A DNA stretch of 64,000 nucleotides from Nymphaea colorata (GCF_008831285.2 NC_045144.1:24007716-24071715), one strand, 5' to 3'; positions 1 to 12,194 are shown, counted from the stretch's first letter. The notes: generated from the letters alone by a model not told the origin. Numbers and translations are program-made.

Positions 1-12
1 ATTTCAGCTGAG

Positions 13-567
13 TTAATATACCCCCTCAAACTGGATTGGGTGTTGTAGCTTTAGTCCAAGTTTGTTCCTTAAATAAAGAAATTGAGCTCGTCCCAATGGT
101 TTTGTGAAGATATCTGCCACCTGTTCTGCTGAAGGGATATATCTGGTTTCAAGGAGTTTGGATGCAACTCTTTCTCTGATATAATGGTAGTCCAATTCAA
201 TGTGTTTGGACCTGCTGTGCATTACTGGGTTAATGGTCATGTGTAATGCAGACATATTATCATAGTACAATATTGGTGTCTTGGATAGACTAACCCCAAT
301 ATCACGCAATATATAAGTGATCCAAGTCATCTCTGCTACTGTCGAGTTTAATGCACGGTACTCTGCTTCTGAGATTGAACGTGCTACTTTCGGCTGTTTC
401 TTAGCAGACCATGAGATGCAGTTTGGCCCAAGATAAATGCCATATCCAGTTGTTGAACGTCGGGTGATTGGACACCCAGCCCAATCAGTGTCAGAGTACC
501 TTTGAAGAAGCATGCAATCAGTTGGTTGTAATGAGGAGTTTAGAAACATGGGCTCGACTGATTGCAA
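13..567 (-). pseudogene. Copia-1 RNase H domain
   Basis: The translation carries the copia RNase H core: SDTDWAGCP, then a retained ISWSAKKQPKVARSISEAEY block, the YYDNMSALHMT segment, and the C-terminal KHIELDYHYIRE and VADIFTKPLG motifs. The acidic residues in SDTDW, the E of EAEY and the D of YDN are the expected metal ligands. It ends in TAA immediately beside the polypurine tract, as copia polyproteins do. The first 25 or so residues are not RNase H; the normal RT connection segment has been deleted between this fragment and the RT fragment. Confidence 0.9.
16..31 (-). other. Copia-1 polypurine tract
   Basis: On the minus strand this reads GTTTGAGGGGGTATA, a purine run directly after the RNase H stop. 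In copia elements this primes plus-strand DNA synthesis and abuts the 3' LTR, which would begin here and run out of the window. Confidence 0.65.
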
Positions 568-1345
568 TGAGGAGTTTCTGCCATAGGTGTGTTGCTAGGC
601 TTACAATCACTCAAGTTTGCATGTTGAAGAATTTCCTTTGCATATCTTGTTTGATTTAAGAATATGGCATCTTCTTCTTGTTGTACTTGTATGCCTAGGA
701 AGTGATGGACATCTCCTAGATCTTTCATAGCAAAAGCTGAACTGATATCTGCAATAAAACTTATGATTATATCTTGTCTATCACCAGTAATTAGAATATC
801 ATCAACGTATAAAAGAAGCAATATGGTTCCATGCTCACCTTTATAAATGAACAGCGATGAGTCTACTGGACTGCAGAAAAACCCATAATTTGTCAGCAAG
901 TTGCTGAATTTGTCCAACCACATTCTTGCAGATTGACATATAAAGCCTTATTTAGTCTACAAATGTAGTTAGGCTTATTTGGGTCTCTAAATCCTGGTGG
1001 CTGATCCATGAAGACAGGTTCATCTAGTTCGCCATGGAGGAAAACATTCTTGATGTCCATTTGATGTATCCTCTATTTTCTTGACAAGGCAACAGTAAAT
1101 ATAATTCTGATTGTTGTTGGCTTAATAAAGGGTGAAAGTGTTTCAATGAAGTCCACTCTTGGTATTTGGTTGTATCCCTTTGCCAAAAGCCTCGCCTTCA
1201 ACATGTCCAAGCTTCCATCCACTTTAACTTTGGCTTTGAAAACCCACTTGCATCCAATGATGTGTTTTGCATGTTTTCTTGGAACCAAGTCCCACGTTTC
1301 AGTGGTTTTAAGAGCATCATCTCCTCCTTCATGGCAGCTGCCCAA
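540..1345 (-). pseudogene. Copia-1 reverse transcriptase, frameshifted
   Basis: Two blocks in different frames together cover the copia RT. The right block (1073-1345) has CKWVFKAKVKVDGS and LLAKGYNQ, the RT N-terminus. The middle (about 930-1070, another frame) reads [20 protein letters not shown]. The left block (540-923) holds the catalytic LLYVDDILITG box and a KDLGDVHHFLGIQV segment. At least two frame changes are needed to join them, and the last 80-100 residues of the usual domain are absent, so the enzyme cannot be made from this copy. Confidence 0.9.
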
Positions 1346-1483
1346 CCTCTATGTGATAAGGCTTCTTTGATAGAATCAGGTTCTTTAGGAAGTAATGTAC
1401 ATGACAGTAGGTATAGTGGGTTGGGTTAACTATTCCATGCATCGAATGTGTCTCAATCTACTGTATGAGAGTTGGTGTTATGC

Positions 1484-1690
1484 CTACTTCAGGTTTTGCT
1501 CATTTGCAAATGTGTTTGTCTCCTGTGAGTTGTTGTTTTCCTGCTCATTAATGTTCAAACTTCTGATGTGAGAGCTTGAAGTATTGTGGTTATGTTCATC
1601 ACCAACCACTTCCTCTATTCCATGCATCTTGGCTATTTCACTTTCTGACAAAACAGACATAGGTTCTTGTTCTTGTGTCTTGGCGCCCAA
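1484..1690 (-). pseudogene. Copia-1 integrase-RT linker region
   Basis: An open stretch of 68 codons between the RT and integrase fragments, rich in Ser, Asn, Gln and Glu. Copia polyproteins carry a poorly conserved, low-complexity linker at this place, so position and composition fit, but there is no motif of its own. It is not in frame with the RT block to its left. Confidence 0.5.
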
Positions 1691-1822
1691 GTATTTCTTT
1701 GTTTCTTCATTTTAAGGAAACCAAGCATCATACTGAGTTCTAACATTTTCAACCTTTGTGTCTACCACACTCTTGCATGGAAAGCTGTGTTCATCAAATA
1801 TGCAATGCTTGGAGATGTAAAC

Positions 1823-2536
1823 TCATCCTGCTTTAAGGTGTAAGCATCTATAGCCTTTATGCAAAGTGTTGTAACCCAAAAATATACAAGGTATTGATCT
1901 TGGTTCTAGCATATGTCTGGCATAATCTCTCAAGTATGGGTAGCATAAGAACCTGAATGTTCTCATGTAATCATACTCAGGCCTGACACCAAACAACTTC
2001 TCATAAGGCGATTTCATATTCAAGAGTGTTGTAGGAATTATGTTATGAACCCAAACAGCAGTGTTAAATGCATCCACCCAATACTTTAGGGGTAAATTTG
2101 CATAGAATAACATCGCTAGACCCAACTCAGTAACAATTCGATGTCTTCTTTCAGCTTGCCCATTCTGCTGTGGTGTGTATGGGCAAGACATTGTATGACG
2201 AATTCCATTGTAGTCAAATTTTTTTTTCATTCTATTATTATCAAATTCTGTTCCCCCGTCTGAATGAATGATCTTGATCATTTTATTGAACTGATTCTTT
2301 ATGTAAACAATAAACTTCTCAAAACAAGACACAAAATCTGATTTCTCTCTTAGAGCAAAAATCCAGCAATATTTTGTGGAATCATCAACAAAAATTGCAT
2401 AATATCTCATCCCTTGTACTGAAACTATTGGTGATGGCCCCCATAAATCACAGTGGAGCATATCAAAAGGTTGTGTCTCTTGTTTATCTGCAGTAAATAT
2501 GTGGAATAAATATTGTAGTTTTTGTTTTAATGTCAC
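1823..2536 (-). pseudogene. Copia-1 integrase catalytic core
   Basis: A 237-codon open stretch with the DDE core of copia integrase: first Asp in MLHCDLWGPS, second in KIIHSDGGTEFD, Glu in QQNGQAERRHR about 35 residues later. The C-terminal extension follows (SPYEKLFGVRP, FLGYNTLHKGYRCL). The zinc-binding GAG-pre-integrase segment that should precede it (LWHxRLGHxS type) is missing; similarity stops at the right boundary, where an LTR-like segment of opposite orientation begins. The three catalytic residues are retained, so this is the least damaged part of the element. Confidence 0.92.
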
Positions 2537-2820
2537 AGTGTTATGGCATAGTGAATTAAGAGTTTAATGTCAATAGTTATGACATAATAAATTGTGGTAA
2601 TGGGGAGGTTTTTATTTTTTAATATCTTTTAATATCATGTTTGTAATGACCATTAGTGTGGAGGTTTATGAGTTATAAGTTGAGTGTCTTGAGGTAGCCT
2701 ATAAATAGGTGCATTGGTTTGTGCCATTTGTATCAAGTGTAAAGTGTGCCAAGGTAGCCTTATGGGAGTCGTGAGTTGTATGAGTGCTCTCTTGTGTTCC
2801 TTTATTGTTTATTACCAACA
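2531..2820 (+). repeat. LTR-like segment (possible solo LTR)
   Basis: About 290 bp starting TG and ending CA, with a TATA-like box (CCTATAAATAGG) near 2698-2709 and a T-rich stretch downstream, as in the promoter half of plant copia LTRs. It abuts the end of the Copia-1 integrase and its TATA box points the opposite way, so it is probably not Copia-1's own 5' LTR. I could not find a convincing 5-bp duplication on its flanks. It could also be the left end of an unrelated element. Confidence 0.4.
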
Positions 2821-3689
2821 AAAGAAGCATGAGTCGGCTGTATGAATAATGAGAAGGCATAAATCCATCACCTAAATTATATTTCACACTATGATTATCA
2901 AGTTTTATCTACTTGGTTGGCTCCGTCAATTCATACTTGAAATCTTAGATACAGAAAAACAAAGGGAAGCAAATCTGTAGCCAAGTACCTGGACACCATC
3001 CCAATCAAATAGAAGCCAGCCATGAAGATCAACACAAGATGGAGAATCAAGTTATGTGGAAAATGGGATAAAATTGGGGCATAACATAACTAAGAAGGAG
3101 ACCTGTGTTTGCACCCCCAGCAGTTTTTTGCTTGAATGAGAAAACATGTAACCTATATACTTCATGTGCACACATCCTTTACCAGCTGACCTTTCTTGTA
3201 GGTTGGCAACGCCTGCAGCATGTTGATCATCAATAAGCAGTAGACAAATTCATACATTCTCGACAATTTTTACTGTTTTCCTTTTAGTCATCTGATGCAT
3301 GGTGTTACCGCTAGTACCACCAACACATATTTGGTGTTATTTACTGACCCTAGATTTCTTACAAGTTTGAAATACTTCCTAGTTTTCTTTAATTGTTCTT
3401 TGATCCAAGAAGCATACGCTTACAAAGTAACTATAGAAGCAAAGAAATTACAAGTGAACACTAGTAGTATAGGAAGTACAAATAAATAAATAAAAATAAC
3501 ATGAAAATTAATAGAAATTAATATAATGGTAAAGAAAAAATGACCTTATATTTATAGCAATATCACAAGTATACGTTCAAACATCTAAAATGCACAGCGA
3601 GAAAACAAAGATAAATTAATGTGAAAAATGAGATAATCTATTCTGTACCCTTGATTCAGGAAAAAACTAAAACAGAAAAAAAAAACAAT
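2821..3689. other. AT-rich intergenic DNA
   Basis: Only short open stretches without recognisable motifs. A hydrophobic minus-strand stretch near 2950-3060 could be a decayed exon, but no family is evident. Poly-A runs and simple AT sequence fill 3480-3690. Confidence 0.5.
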
Positions 3690-4055
3690 CGTCATTAGGT
3701 AATTAGTTGTATTTTATATTACACTGCTGGTATAAAATCATACAAACATTTTGGTAGGCCAAGCCTATACAAAGAGTAGAGAAACGGGGTATGGGCTCGC
3801 ACTCGGCTCCAAAAATAACAGACATGAGAGATCTTATAGCGAACCAGACATGAAGAACCTAAAGCAAAGCATGGTATTCTGCTATTTGACAACTTGCGAA
3901 ATGATTTACTGATCTATGACTTTCGACTGATGTGTCTGCAATGACATGCTGCAGTTGTGTTCATAGGTTACAGGCCTGAGTTTCCTAAAGTTGGTGACAG
4001 GTTCTCAGAGGAAGTACACAGAGTTGGATTGGCGATGCTCAACTACTCCTAAAAA
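3690..4055 (-). pseudogene. Orphan LecRK 3' end, inverted relative to pseudogene 1
   Basis: Read on the minus strand, this segment matches by eye the last codons and 3' flank of LecRK pseudogene 1 (about 7170-7545 on the plus strand). Shared pieces in the same order include CAGCATGTC.TTGCAGA, AAAGTCATAG.TCAG, AATAACAGA.GTGAGAGATCTT and AAGCCTATACA. The similarity fades near 4055, before any kinase domain, so only the extreme C-terminus and 3' untranslated part remain. It implies a third, inverted LecRK copy whose body has been lost. Divergence is considerable. Confidence 0.7.
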
Positions 4056-4784
4056 TGTACGAAATATAAGATGCTCATAGTTCAATCTAATTTAATTTAC
4101 ATATTAACATAGTAGTGTGCTTAAATTAATGTGTTACAGTTTTCATCATGCGGAGCAAAATTCTGAAGAGGAAAGTTAATCCAATGCATGACTGTCATGG
4201 TAATTTTTTTTTCAATTTGTAGTGGTTAGTATTCTATTTATGCATTTTATGAACTAACTATTGTAAATCTTTTGCAGTTGATATCTTTCGTGATGCAGAG
4301 TCACGGATAAGCTTATGATAGCATGGAATGTTGATGTAAAACTCTTAGAATGTGAACTTTTGGATATTAAACTTGTGGTTCTAAATGAACCAAAGGATGT
4401 GGTTTGTACATCCAGCGATAACTCTGTCTGTGAACTCTCATGCCTATTATAACTTTAGCATCTTTTGCTTTTGGCCTTCATATTGTTGCATTGTTTTCTT
4501 TTGCTTCAGCTCCTCGTTGCACTTCTTCTGTATACCTCAATAACAGAAAAAGACGGAATTAGAAGACATTTCTTCCATTAATGGCAGTCTTTGATTGTGT
4601 TCTCCTTCATGGCTTTGTTTATTTTATCTTTTGTAACAAAGTGAATGATGTTTAAAGTGTGTGATCATGTTTAAGAGAATTGGTTGTAACTATGTGATGA
4701 TTAAGAATATTGATTCTAATTCTTCTTGTGTAAGAAAAACTGCTTAATGTGAAATGGTGAGAGTTGAGAAACCAAGTAATGCTG
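4056..4784. other. AT-rich intergenic DNA
   Basis: No reading frame with recognisable motifs. A few pyrimidine-rich tracts followed by AG (for example near 4275) resemble splice acceptors, but no exon family could be recognised. Confidence 0.45.
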
Positions 4785-4985
4785 TTGGAAAACCAGGCCA
4801 AGGGACGACGGGCCAAATCCTAACCCAACACAGTCTAGCCCGGCCCTATCCACCTCGGCCCGACCTATTTAGCTGTTAAAAAATGGGCCGGGCCGGGCCT
4901 CAGACATGGTTGACTAGGCCCGGTACCTAGCCTGGCCTGGCCCATTGATTGTCAGACCGGGTAGCAGGCCGAACCAGTCCAAATT
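4785..4985. repeat. GGCC-rich segment, possible degenerate hAT-type MITE
   Basis: An abrupt GC-rich block in AT-rich surroundings, filled with GGCCCG/CGGGCC words. Composition and wording resemble the well-formed hAT-type MITE at 60477-60789. I could not find matching terminal inverted repeats or an 8-bp flanking duplication here, so the family assignment is by composition only. Confidence 0.4.
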
Positions 4986-5132
4986 TGGAATGTTAATGGC
5001 GGGTCGCGGAATTGCCAGATGCCCATGTCAAGCGACCTCTCCCTCCTTTATCGTTGCATAAGAGAGCAAAACAGTGGAAACGAATGCGCTGGTGGTGATT
5101 TTTGTGCATGTTTCTCAGCCCTCTTTTTTATC

Positions 5133-7222
5133 ATGGCGCTTCAGCTGTCAGGGTTTCTTCTGATCTTCCTTCTTCGTATTCTTGCTCATATCTGCAGATC
5201 ACCTGTGGCTGCACTCGATAGCATCTTTGTCTTCAATGGCTTCCAGCGGTCGGACTTGAGCTTATCAGACTCTGCAACCGTTAACGAGATGGGGGCCCTT
5301 TGCCTGACTAACGGTAGTCGTAGCATGATCACCTGTGGCTGCACTCGATAGCATCTTTGTTTTCAACAGCTTCCAGCAGTCAGACTTGAGCTTATCAGAC
5401 TCTACAACCGTTAACGAGACGAGGACCCTTTTCCTGACTAATGATAGTCGTAGCATGAATTCAGCCATCAAAGGCCATGCATTCAATCGTTCCATTCTTC
5501 AATTAAAAAAACTCTCCCTTTGCTAGGACAACCCAATCATTCAGTACTCATTCCGTGTTTGACATTGTATCGGAGTTCCAGGAGTTAGGTGGCCATGGCT
5601 TCGCCTTCGTCGTGGCGCCCTCCACCAACTTCTCTGATGCCACTAGAGGCCGCTACCTCGACCTCTTCAACGAGTCGAACAACAGAAACCCCACCAATCA
5701 TATATTTTCAGTTGAATTCGACACCGCTCAACAAGCAATTTTGATGGATACAAATGCAAGCCATGTGGCCATCAACGTTAACCGTGTAATATCCAATGCC
5801 CCTGCAGCTGCTGCTTACTATATAGAGTATGGCAAGATGGAATGGGTGGTTCTAGATAGCAAGACGACCATTCAGGCATGGATAGAATATGATGGACAGA
5901 TGAAGCAGCTGAATGTCACCATAGCTCCATTGTCACACCCACTCCAGCCTAACCGCTCACTCATTTCATATCCCATTGATCTGTCCCCTATTCTGCTTGA
6001 ACACATGTATGCTGGATTCTCTTCTGGTACAGACAGGCTGGTTAGCAAGCACTATATTTTGGGATGGAGCGTCAAGATGAGCGAACAACACCTGGACCTT
6101 TCACGCCTTCCCTCTATTAGTGATGAATTTCCTCTGTGGAAGTCTTCTAAGTTGTTCTTGAACGTACATTTCTGTAGCGTTGGTGGATCTATCATTTCTC
6201 ATGATCACAGTTGGCATTTCTTATTTGGCCTATAGGAATTGAAAGCTGACATCCAAGAAGATAGAAGGATGGGAGATAGACTACCCACATAGGTTCTCAT
6301 ACAGGGAACTCTACAGGGCAACCAAGGGTTTCATGGATGAATTGGGCAAAGGAAGTTTCGACAGTGTCTACAAAGGTGTGATGCCAGGCACCGGATTGGA
6401 AGTTGCAGTCAAGAAAGTATCGCCTGAGTCAAAACAGGGAATGAGGGAGTTTGTTGCAGAAGTGTCGAGCTTGGGGAGGATGAGACACATAAACTTGGTC
6501 CAATTGCATGGTTGGTGTAGATGAGGAGACGACCTGCTCTTGGTTTATGAATTCATGCCAAATTGGAGCCTAGACACTTTGCTTTTTGATGTGAAAGCAG
6601 GAAGCCTCAGTTGGGAACAGAGGTTCAATATTCTGAAGGGAATTGCTTCCAGCCTGCTGTATCTTCATGAAGAATGGGAGCAAGTGGTTGTGCACAGGAT
6701 GTTAAAGCAAGTAATGTGTTGTTGGATGGTGATCTAAATGGCAGGTTGAGTGATTTTGGGCATGCCAGACTCTTTGGTCATGGGACCAACCCAAAGACAA
6801 CCCACATCGTTGGGAGCTTCGGGTACATGGCGCTGGAGCTCTCCCACACCTACAAGTCCATGACGAGTTCGGATGTGTATTCTTATGGTGCCTTACTCCT
6901 AAAGGTGGCCTGTGGAAGGAGGCCTTTTGAGCCCAGGAAGCCCTCTGAGTAGATTATTCTGGTGGAGTTAGTTGACTATTTGTGGCAGGGTGGACAAACA
7001 CCAGACGCTATGGACAAGAAGCTTGAGAATTGCTATGTGGTGGAGGAAGGACAGCTTGTGCTGAAGCTTGGCATGCTCTGCTCACAGACTGCACCTGAAT
7101 CAAGGCCAAACATGCAGTAATTGACTCAGTTTCTTAATGGCGATGCCCCGGTGCAAGAATATCTAAATTACAAGGATTCAGTACTTCAAGATGATATCGG
7201 CAAGGACCAATTAACTTTGTAG
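5133..7222 (+). pseudogene. L-type lectin receptor-like kinase pseudogene 1
   Basis: LecRKs are plasma-membrane receptors with an outer legume-lectin domain and an inner Ser/Thr kinase. The start at 5133 gives a signal peptide (MALQLSGFLLIFLLRILA). Lectin blocks follow: FVFNGFQRSDLSL, then ELGGHGFAFVVAPS (about 5585), IFSVEFDTAQ (5700), IEYDGQMKQLNVTIAPLSHP (5885) and ILGWSVKM (6057). The kinase begins near 6290 with a glycine loop [11 protein letters not shown] and VAVKK. Damage: a 130-bp duplication near the N-terminus shifts frame; the transmembrane segment is scrambled around 6170-6290; TGA at 6522 in the WCR.GDDLLL block; a one-base loss in the HRD loop near 6698; TAG at about 6949; TAA near 7120. 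DFG is retained (DFGHAR), but the APE position reads ALE. Like most LecRKs it has no introns. Confidence 0.92.
5197..5456 (+). repeat. 130-bp tandem duplication in LecRK 1
   Basis: Two adjacent copies, 5197-5326 and 5327-5456, each beginning GATCACCTGTGGCTGCAC and ending GGTAGTCGTAGCAT or its variant. They encode the end of the signal peptide region and the first lectin strands (FNGFQ.SDLSLSDS). The unit is not a multiple of three, so the second copy puts the rest of the lectin domain out of frame. Copies differ at roughly a dozen positions, so the duplication is not recent. Confidence 0.9.
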
Positions 7223-7545
7223 TATCCTTCCTCAAATAAGGTATCAACAACTTCAGGACACTTAGGCTGATCATAACATATGGAGACAACTCCAGCATGT
7301 CTTTGCAGAAGGATCAGTTAAAAGTCATAGTTCAGTAAAAGTTGTTAAGGTAGCAAAACATGATATTTTGCTTGTTTCTTCTTGACTAGTAATCGGCTAC
7401 AAGATCTCTCACATCTGTTATTCTTGGGTCCGAGTCCGAGTCACCTTTGCTTGCGGTTTCTATGCTCCAATCTGTATAGGCTTCGCCTACCATAATGTAT
7501 CTATGATTTGTACAATCAGTAGGAATAAAATATTCAAGGTTTCAT
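7223..7545 (+). other. LecRK 1 3' flank, one arm of a long inverted repeat
   Basis: Downstream of the C-terminal codons this region pairs, as a diverged inverted copy, with 3690-4055. The two arms lie about 3.1 kb apart and flank LecRK pseudogene 1. A weaker match occurs downstream of LecRK 2 (about 38295-38410), which marks it as ancestral LecRK 3' sequence. Confidence 0.65.
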
Positions 7546-8428
7546 AGTTGATTGTCTCTTTTTCTCTTACATTGTTTTAACTTTTTCTCAGCTCATTTTC
7601 GATGTGTTGAATAATATTTGTGAAACTGTATTGTTATGAATATAAGTTCAAGTTTTCATTAACCATTGTCTTACTTCTACTCGTTTTCATGTTAGTTTTC
7701 AAATTTATTGATACTTCCTATAATATTAGTTTTAACATGTGTTTTCGGCTAATGATTCCTAGAACAAAAATTTTCATGTTAACAAACACAAGCACGAACC
7801 AAATGCCAACTTTTTACAAAAGAAGATATGACAAGAATGCTTATCTTCAATAGCACGTATCAAGTATCACTGAAAAATTATAACCATTTACTGGGCAGGA
7901 TGCTGCGCCATAGAAAACTCAGCAGAAAGTCATGACAGTGACTTCCGATTTAGTCGCAATATTTGCATATCTCATAAATATGGAAGTAGATACCTGCTTT
8001 GGGAAAGACAATATCTCATTAAAAATCGTTTTGTGGTGATAGAAGATTGAAATTGCCACTAAAGTTCTTTTAATTGCACATATTTAGTGAAATTTCCGTG
8101 CCACATATTTAGTGAAATTTATTGTGATTGTTTTTCAAAATGATGTCTATTTTCTGGTTCTTAGCTAAATTCATTTTTTCTAAGGCAAAAATGACTTTTC
8201 ACATAAATTTCTTGTTTGTGTTTGCTTCTTTAATCGTGGATGACTTACCTTCAGGATGGTTAAGAAAGAAAAGTAAAAAAAAAAAAACTAAGATATGTTT
8301 TTTGAAAATATACGGAGTGGTTTTCAGAGGAAAAAGTGGTGAGGCATTGAGAAAAAAATGACAGAAGAGAGCAGGGAGGCCTGTGGGTGAGGGGGAGGCG
8401 TGGCCTCTTAAAAGAGGAAAAGGGTGGT

Positions 8429-8538
8429 CCGTCATCTCCACCATCGTCAGCACTAGCTCACCAAAAGTTTTGTTAAAAAAAAAATAACATTACCGTCATC
8501 TCCGCCATCGCCCGCTCTAGCTCATCAGAAGTTTTGTT
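8429..8538. repeat. Short tandem duplication (about 64-bp period)
   Basis: Two diverged copies beginning CCGTCATCTCC at 8429 and 8493, each ending AAGTTTTGTT and separated by an A-rich spacer. Non-coding. Confidence 0.7.
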
Positions 8539-11500
8539 CTATAACATAGTGGCTGACCTGATTTAGTCTTATGCCTTTCACATTTCTTCCCAAAACCTTG
8601 AAATTAATTATGGTTCTGTTGAATATTCAGAGTGTTAGGATGGAGTATTTTATGTCGCCGTGAGTGCGATGAAATTTGGAATCATAAAGTTTCTGAAAAG
8701 AGTCCCGGTCTGAATAGAACTTCTATGCGGGCGATCCATGTTTCTTATTAAGGCACATAACTAAGGTCGATTTCACTAAATTATGAAACAACTATCTTAA
8801 ATCCAATGGAATATGATTTATACAAAAACGGCTGGAAAATGATTGACGTAACTTTTGGGTGGTAAGTTCATTATTGTTTTCTTGCTGTAAATTTTGAGAT
8901 AGGCAGAAACTGGGTTACGTGGGGAACAAAATTAATTCCAACAGATTTTTCCATAATATATTATTATGACAATTATCCGCATGGTCTCAGGAATGCTTTT
9001 ACCTTTTAATGCTTTCTAGGTTAGAACCCTGTAGCTGCTGTCACGTTCTAGTGAAAGCACACGCTTCAGGGTAAGGGGCACCTTTGTTTTTCTGCAAAAA
9101 AGCTTTGAGGTGTATGCTTGAAGGCATGAAGGGTATGCCTCTTACAACACAATGCATGACTCTATGGAGCCACATCCATCTGGATCTCTTCAACTTTAAT
9201 GTTCTCAATAAAGCGACATGAGGTGAACACCCTATACACACGCACACACACATATATATCTATTATTTGTTTCTCTTCTTGAATCTTTAATATTTTTCAC
9301 CATTTTATTTCCCATTCCGATTGTTCAAGGATAAGTTTTAGATAGAGGTTGGGTTCCATCATATGATGGGCTTGTTACTGTTATTCTTTGTGTCTTGACT
9401 TGTGTTCAATGTGGATGATTGCCTGAATGTACAATTTATTTACAATATCTTATTGTTATTTCATGCATAATGTTAAACTTATGGCTTTTGATTGTTCTAT
9501 TGTCCTTTTTTCATTAGGCGCATGCTATGGTTGCTACTCTACATTCTGTGCGTATGAGCAGATGCTATGCGTTTTCCTTGACAGCAAATTAGATACATGT
9601 TATGTACATAGCATGTAATTGCTTGTTATTGCACATATAACATGCAATTGTCAATGATCTTGTCAATTATTATTGTTCTTATTATTATTTTTATCTTTTC
9701 ATTGTCATTGCGCCAAAATCTTAAGAGTATAAAGAATCTGGTTAGTCTTTGTGATTGGTCCTTCCCAAAAACTTTTCTATCCAAACACTGTAGTAGTAAA
9801 TAGATCTTTTTTTTATTAGTTTGCTTTGTACGCTTTACTTGCTGGACAAGACTTTCCAGCAGCTAACTTGAAGATTAAGTTTCCTTTTTTGCTAATACTT
9901 GAATGATTGTCCTGGTTGACAATTTCAAGTATTTTCCACTGTTCGACATTATTATGGTTGTATCATATATATCAAGCTTATTTTATAGATGTAATGAATC
10001 TATAATCTCATCCATTTATTGCTGCCGAACAAGATGATCTATTTCCTTTCTTTTGAGATGACTGATGTTTTTCTTTGCATCATGATACATCTTTCCGGTT
10101 GGGTTAATGCAGATATTGATCTTGTTTCAATTGACTTTTGCAGTATATGTGTCATATTTTATCTCTCCCTTTGTGACTTTTCCTTATGCATCCATGACAG
10201 GACTAAGACATCAAAATCAATATGCAGATGCTAGTTAAAATCATTTGTTCTGTTGAAAACCTAAAAGTGACCTCAAAATTAAGGGAACTTGGATAATAAG
10301 AAAGATCACTATTAATCACTAATCATTATAGGTCAGGCAATGATGTCCCTAATTCTATATTTTGCATGTTTGTCAATGATTTACCATACTAGAGGGGGTT
10401 TCCTAATAGTGCTTAAGTTCTAAACAAGCACTAAAGGGGTAAGGTTTAGGTTCAATTTAAACTTATTAAGGACCTTGTTTGAAATCCTAGAGTGGATGTT
10501 TAAGACTATTCTATGAGAGTTGATAGAATTAAAATAGAACAAGTTAATGTATATTTTAGGTCAAGACATTACAAGTACAAAACCAAGTCTAAAAAAATTA
10601 AATATGAGCCTAGTTATATAACAAGCAATTTCATGAAACTCGCCGTGCAAAATTCAAAGGAGCTTCAAAATGCTGATTAATATGAATCTACTAACATTTT
10701 TCTCATTCAAGGAATTGGCGCTACAATAGACTAAATGTTTACATTCCTTCTTTGCCTATTGTGACCTTCTAGGTGTTTCCTACAATCCTCCCTTAAACAT
10801 ATTTTTTATGTTATTCCCCAATCCCTAGAGCATTACCCAAATTCTGTAGTGTGTATGTGTGTACACATATATATTTTCTAACTTTCAACTTAGGAACCAC
10901 AAAGCACACAAGGCATCATATGCAAAAAGACATTTACTCTAAACAGGAAATATCAGGTCATTCTTGCCTTCTACTCTTAATAGGCTGGTCAGAAATGAAT
11001 TTTTCTTCCTCATGCAACAAGTGTCACAGCTTCTTTTCTACCAGGATTATACATTTATGTCAATGCTAGGGAACAAAGAGACAAAAAAATGCCTTCAATG
11101 TGTCCACATGTTTTCAGTAACCAACATTTTCATTGATATGTTTCACTTTGTATCTCAAGCACCCACAAATATATGTCCTTCAAAACACACAAACTAGCCC
11201 CAATATACCAGAACCACGTACTCTTCCATGATACTTCATGCTTCCATTAATTTTACACAGTTAAAGTTTGTCCTTATTGTTGCATAGAACAATGCATGCA
11301 TTTATTTTGCATTCAGCTGAAGATACACATTGTATCTATGAATGTCTGATGAAAACAATGATTTGCCACCGTATATTGGTACAGCAAGCGAAGAAAAGTA
11401 AAGTGCATGTCTCTCATCGCAAAACAAGAGCTAAACAACTAGACTATGGGAAAAAAGTGGAATTTACATACAAAAAACATGAAATTTCAACCACCATATT

Positions 11501-12194
11501 AAATCTAAGTGTAAAACCAAGTGAAAAAAATACTGGAGTAAGTATAAGTGAATCTAGCTAACTCGTGCATCTATTATCACTGAAAGAATTGTGAGTAAGC
11601 ATAAGATTATTAAATTGAATATGTCATCCAAAGTATAGCATTCTTAAATTATTTTTTTCCAAACAAATGCTCTCAAGAGAGTGACATATGATATCCTTCT
11701 CTTTATGACTATAAAAGAACCATTTTTGTTGGTAAGCTTCCTCTTTTGTATGAAGTTGATTTTCTTGGTATGTTTGACCAAGACTTTTTTTCTTGTATGG
11801 AGAATCGGAGGTTGCTTTTTGAACATCAGGTTACCTGGCCCAGGTCACTTTAGTTCGCTTTTTCTTCTTACATTCTAATGTTTTCTTCTTACTATTTGTC
11901 TGGATATTCTTGTTTTGGATTATATGATGCCATTGTTCCTCCTGCTAAACAATTTCTAGAGCAAAAAAAGAAACTGTCTTAGTTTCTTTATACACATTGA
12001 TAATTAATATGCAGCTATGTTCAACTGATGTGCAAGATATAATAAGCGAACATACAAGATATCAAAGTCAATTCAGCCTGTAATGGGCAAGCATCGATGT
12101 GATCTCAGGAGTGTTGCAGAGATTGAAAATGTATGTATAACGGAACATATAATGTATACACAATCCATGTACAGTTTGAATATGGATTACATAA

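Larger units (their letters stand above)
1..2536 (-). mobile_element. Ty1/copia retrotransposon relic (Copia-1)
   Basis: Reading leftward on the minus strand, integrase, reverse transcriptase and RNase H fragments follow in the copia order, and a polypurine tract lies next to the left window edge. The 3' LTR should therefore lie just outside the window. Frameshifts separate the domains, part of the RT/RNase H connection is missing, and no gag or protease is found to the right, so the element is dead and lacks its 5' part. The order integrase-RT-RNase H separates it from Ty3/gypsy. The right limit is where integrase coding similarity ends, not a proven element end. Confidence 0.9.

Noticed and set aside
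3930-4060. A plus-strand exon (FPKVGDRFSEEVHRVG-like text)
   Set aside because: The same bases read on the minus strand match the LecRK 3' end, which explains them better.
6333-6952. Three separate small kinase genes
   Set aside because: They are consecutive parts of one LecRK kinase domain broken by a stop and a one-base loss.
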